From Kalaharituber pfeilii (Eukaryota > Ascomycota > Pezizomycetes > Pezizales > Pezizaceae), in contig WHUZ01000108.1 in NCBI GenBank assembly GCA_015179045.1, forward strand, positions 62,001-126,000: a stretch of 64,000 nt of DNA, in the 5' to 3' direction. Under the pieces are notes generated by a model that was given only the letters and a program-made list of their open reading frames with translations, searched no databases and was not told the DNA's origin. Shown here piece after piece: positions 62,020 to 64,000 of the stretch. How positions within the stretch are numbered: position 1 is the stretch's first letter; the number at the start of each line of letters is the position of its first letter. A program made the translations under genes and the position numbers.

Positions 62020-62662
62020 CAGTCAGACCTTGCTATAACGAACACGTAAAAGTTTCTTTTCGTTATAGCAAGGTTTTCGTTATAGAAAATTGTGACAAAT
62101 TAGTCATGCAACCTTGGCAGCTGAGTTCGGACTTCTCAACAGCTACTGCAGCACATTTCGTATTGACTTACTAGCATAGGAAATAACCAAATCAAGAAAT
62201 ATTCGAGACTATAAAATAAAGCATACGTGAAGCTTGAACTAATCGAAATCTGTAACGGACTGCCTTCGGTCCCGACTAGCACTCAGTAATTAGAACAGTC
62301 AAGATGTCAACAACTACTAACAAGCAGCAAGCAGCAAGCAGCAAGTAGATTTGAAAAGCATCAGATATGCAAGAAAGATTAGAGCTGAAACATCTAAAGT
62401 ATATCACTGTCTTAATAGTATAAAATTCGTATAAACATTTAGGCTTTGCTATTCGTCGCAGGCAAGGATATAAGAGTAGCTTAGTGGATCGCCAGGGGAG
62501 TTTCTATAGATTTCATTTGCCACTTTTCGTTATAGCAAGAACAATTTGTATGTAGTTGTATGTAGATAGAAATAACTTCCTCTAAATTTTTTTTCGTTTC
62601 GTTATTTGGTGGGATTTCGTTATAGCAAGGGCAGAATAGGTGGAGAGGGAAATCGCTGACTG
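62020..62662. mobile_element. 643-bp pogo/Tigger-like MITE
   Basis: Ends CAGTCAG...CTGACTG within TA duplications (62018-62019 and 62663-62664). Four subterminal copies of a TTTCGTTATAGCAAG-type motif in both orientations, typical of transposase binding sites. No ORF. Tc1/mariner superfamily inferred from TA target and CAGT ends. Confidence 0.8.
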
Positions 62663-62880
62663 TAACTCCTTCGCTTGCCTAACTTACTCGACTGGCGACC
62701 TCAAGCATACCCGCGGCTATCATAGCCAACCTGACGGCGTCGCAACATGCGCCTGGTACTGTAATTCACCACACCGCGACGTATTCCGCACCTTAGCTTC
62801 TACAGAAATGATGTTTTGAAGGGGCTTACTGTATGACTTCATGAATTTCACACCGCACATTGGCATTGGCTTGGCATATA

Positions 62881-63168
62881 CCGTATTAACTCACTTAAGA
62901 GGTAAAACACAAACGCGCGCTTTGGTGGTCTTGGCAAGCCTCCGAGCGCCAGTGCGCGTGTACTACGCATGAGTACGCCGAATTACCGCGATGCTAACCT
63001 CAACAGCACAGAGACTGATAGTGACGTGCCTCCTAAAAAAAGAAAAAAGAAAAACAAATAACAATATTGGACCACAGCGCGCGCTAGCGCGATCAAATAG
63101 CGTCCGAAGTTCTGCCAAGACCACACTAGTGCGCGTTTGTGTTTTACCTCTTAAGTGAGTTAATACGG
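62881..63168. mobile_element. 288-bp TA-flanked MITE with NLS-coding microORF
   Basis: Perfect inverted repeats of 38 bp (CCGTATTAACTCACTTAAGA...) and TA duplications (62879-62880 and 63169-63170). The centre contains GC-rich CG-alternating segments and a 30-codon ORF. Probably an internal deletion of a mariner/pogo-type element. Confidence 0.85.
62969..63061 (+). CDS. 30-residue microORF with basic nuclear-localisation motif
   Basis: Reads MSTPNYRDANLNSTETDSD, then PPKKRKKK and stop. The KKRKKK cluster is a classical NLS type. It may be the remnant N-terminus of a lost transposase. Expression not shown. Confidence 0.35.
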   Translation: MSTPNYRDANLNSTETDSDVPPKKRKKKNK

Positions 63169-63170
63169 TA

Positions 63171-64000
63171 TTTTTCGCTGTAATACTACTAGTATTGAAT
63201 TCCACTTATCGCACCTGAATCAAATTTGATAAAAACAGTAGGACACTTGAAAATCAATATTTTACCTTATTCAAGGATGAGAGAAGTGCATCAAGAAAAT
63301 TTCTGAAGAAGTGGTGGAGTTATTCACAAAATTCATAATTCTCATAGAAATTGTATGCAATAATTGTATAGGAAAACTACCAGAAATGGCAATTGGATGT
63401 ATGAACTAGGCATTAAACAACATCAAGCCAATCAAATCACTAATTATCAAGAGACCTATTGGGGAGACTCTCTAGCCACAATTCTATAGCCATTATGGTG
63501 AGCGTTGAAGAGAAGTAGTGCATCCTACCCTCCAATGCACTTTGTATGGGAATTCCGTAAAAATGCATGCCAAGACATCAATGCAAAACTCATGGTGCCA
63601 TTTAATCAATCACAATGTCTTTTCAGAGCAAGTAGAGGTATTAAAGGTGAAGAATAGCCCTTTATTTATTTCCCCTGAAAAGTGCATACAAAATTCTGTT
63701 CTGGTGGTTGAGATATAGGTTGTCGCGCGTGGTCAGTTTTGGTGTAAAACGTGCGTCGGGACGTGGTGCACGTCGCTTTGTGGTGAAAGACAGTGGTAGC
63801 TTATTCCTAGCTGGTCAGGAGCAAATCACTGAAATTGTGTGACAATTCAACTGACAGCGAAGGCTCTTGCTGCTTCCATTCAATCTTTGATTTGCAGTTA
63901 GTGATCGAAAGCTTATGGTGCCGGAAGTTTCAACATGTTGTAAATTGCCTGCCAGCATTAGTAAGCAGCACCATAGGTGTCATTTTGCTGCTTGCAATCG
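63171..64000. other. AT-rich right end of the window
   Basis: No gene, repeat or RNA recognised. Short frames here look random. Confidence 0.4.

Noticed and set aside
63518..63718. 66-codon plus-strand ORF near the right end
   Set aside because: No recognisable motif, AT-rich random-like composition, no splice or promoter support.
1..64000. tRNA, rRNA or snRNA genes
   Set aside because: No cloverleaf, A/B box pair or rRNA core sequence was recognised by reading; tRNAscan-SE and Infernal would be decisive.

Overview
The window looks like a repeat-saturated piece of a filamentous fungal genome, most likely an ascomycete of the Pezizomycotina. That placement is inferred from an intron-rich NACHT-ankyrin (NLR) gene, 50-75 bp introns with GTATG or GTGCGT donors and CTGAC or GCTAAC branch sites, a proline-rich BTB gene, an H-type lectin gene, RNase H-bearing LINEs and a Ty1/copia element. 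No tRNA, rRNA, CRISPR or bacterial-type operon was seen.

Layout. 0.3-3.8 kb: an NLR pseudogene carrying a 66-bp retroposon in an intron and a solo LTR in its ankyrin repeats. 4.1-8.4 kb: LINE fragments around a two-intron BTB gene. 8.6-10.3 and 15.3-17.0 kb: two copies of a multi-exon membrane-hairpin/coiled-coil gene, each with one premature stop. 11.3-15.2 kb: tail-type retroposons, a head-to-head pair of structured LINE tails and a gag-only LINE. 17.7-22.7 kb: LINE fragments and mini-insertions. 23.6-24.7 kb: an intact three-repeat H-type lectin gene. 24.9-27.6 kb is a segmental duplicate of 48.4-58.8 kb, and each copy keeps one open 209-codon gene. 28.4-33.9 kb: two minisatellites holding LINEs nested three deep. 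34.7-48.4 kb: a long plus-strand LINE interrupted in its gag gene by a 6.6-kb minus-strand LINE. 50.9-56.7 kb: a gag-only LINE whose 3' hairpin is split by a 5.2-kb copia element with apparently identical LTRs and an open 1479-codon gag-pol. 59.1-60.9 kb: a LINE fragment. 62.0-63.2 kb: two TA-flanked MITEs.

The most unusual signal is a swarm of about fifteen very small insertions (35-70 bp), most with target-site duplications. Each consists of little more than the 3' hairpin of a LINE plus poly(A). Their 5' ends fall at one of two places: at the outer base of the hairpin, or inside its 3' strand. The hairpin shows compensatory changes in two helices between copies, and related hairpins occur at the 3' ends of all LINE families here. 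This suggests that the LINE 3' hairpin with poly(A) is either mobilised as a discrete mini-RNA or stops reverse transcription at a fixed point.

All calls come from reading sequence and translations. No database search was run. Exon joins, family names and the organism guess are inferences.
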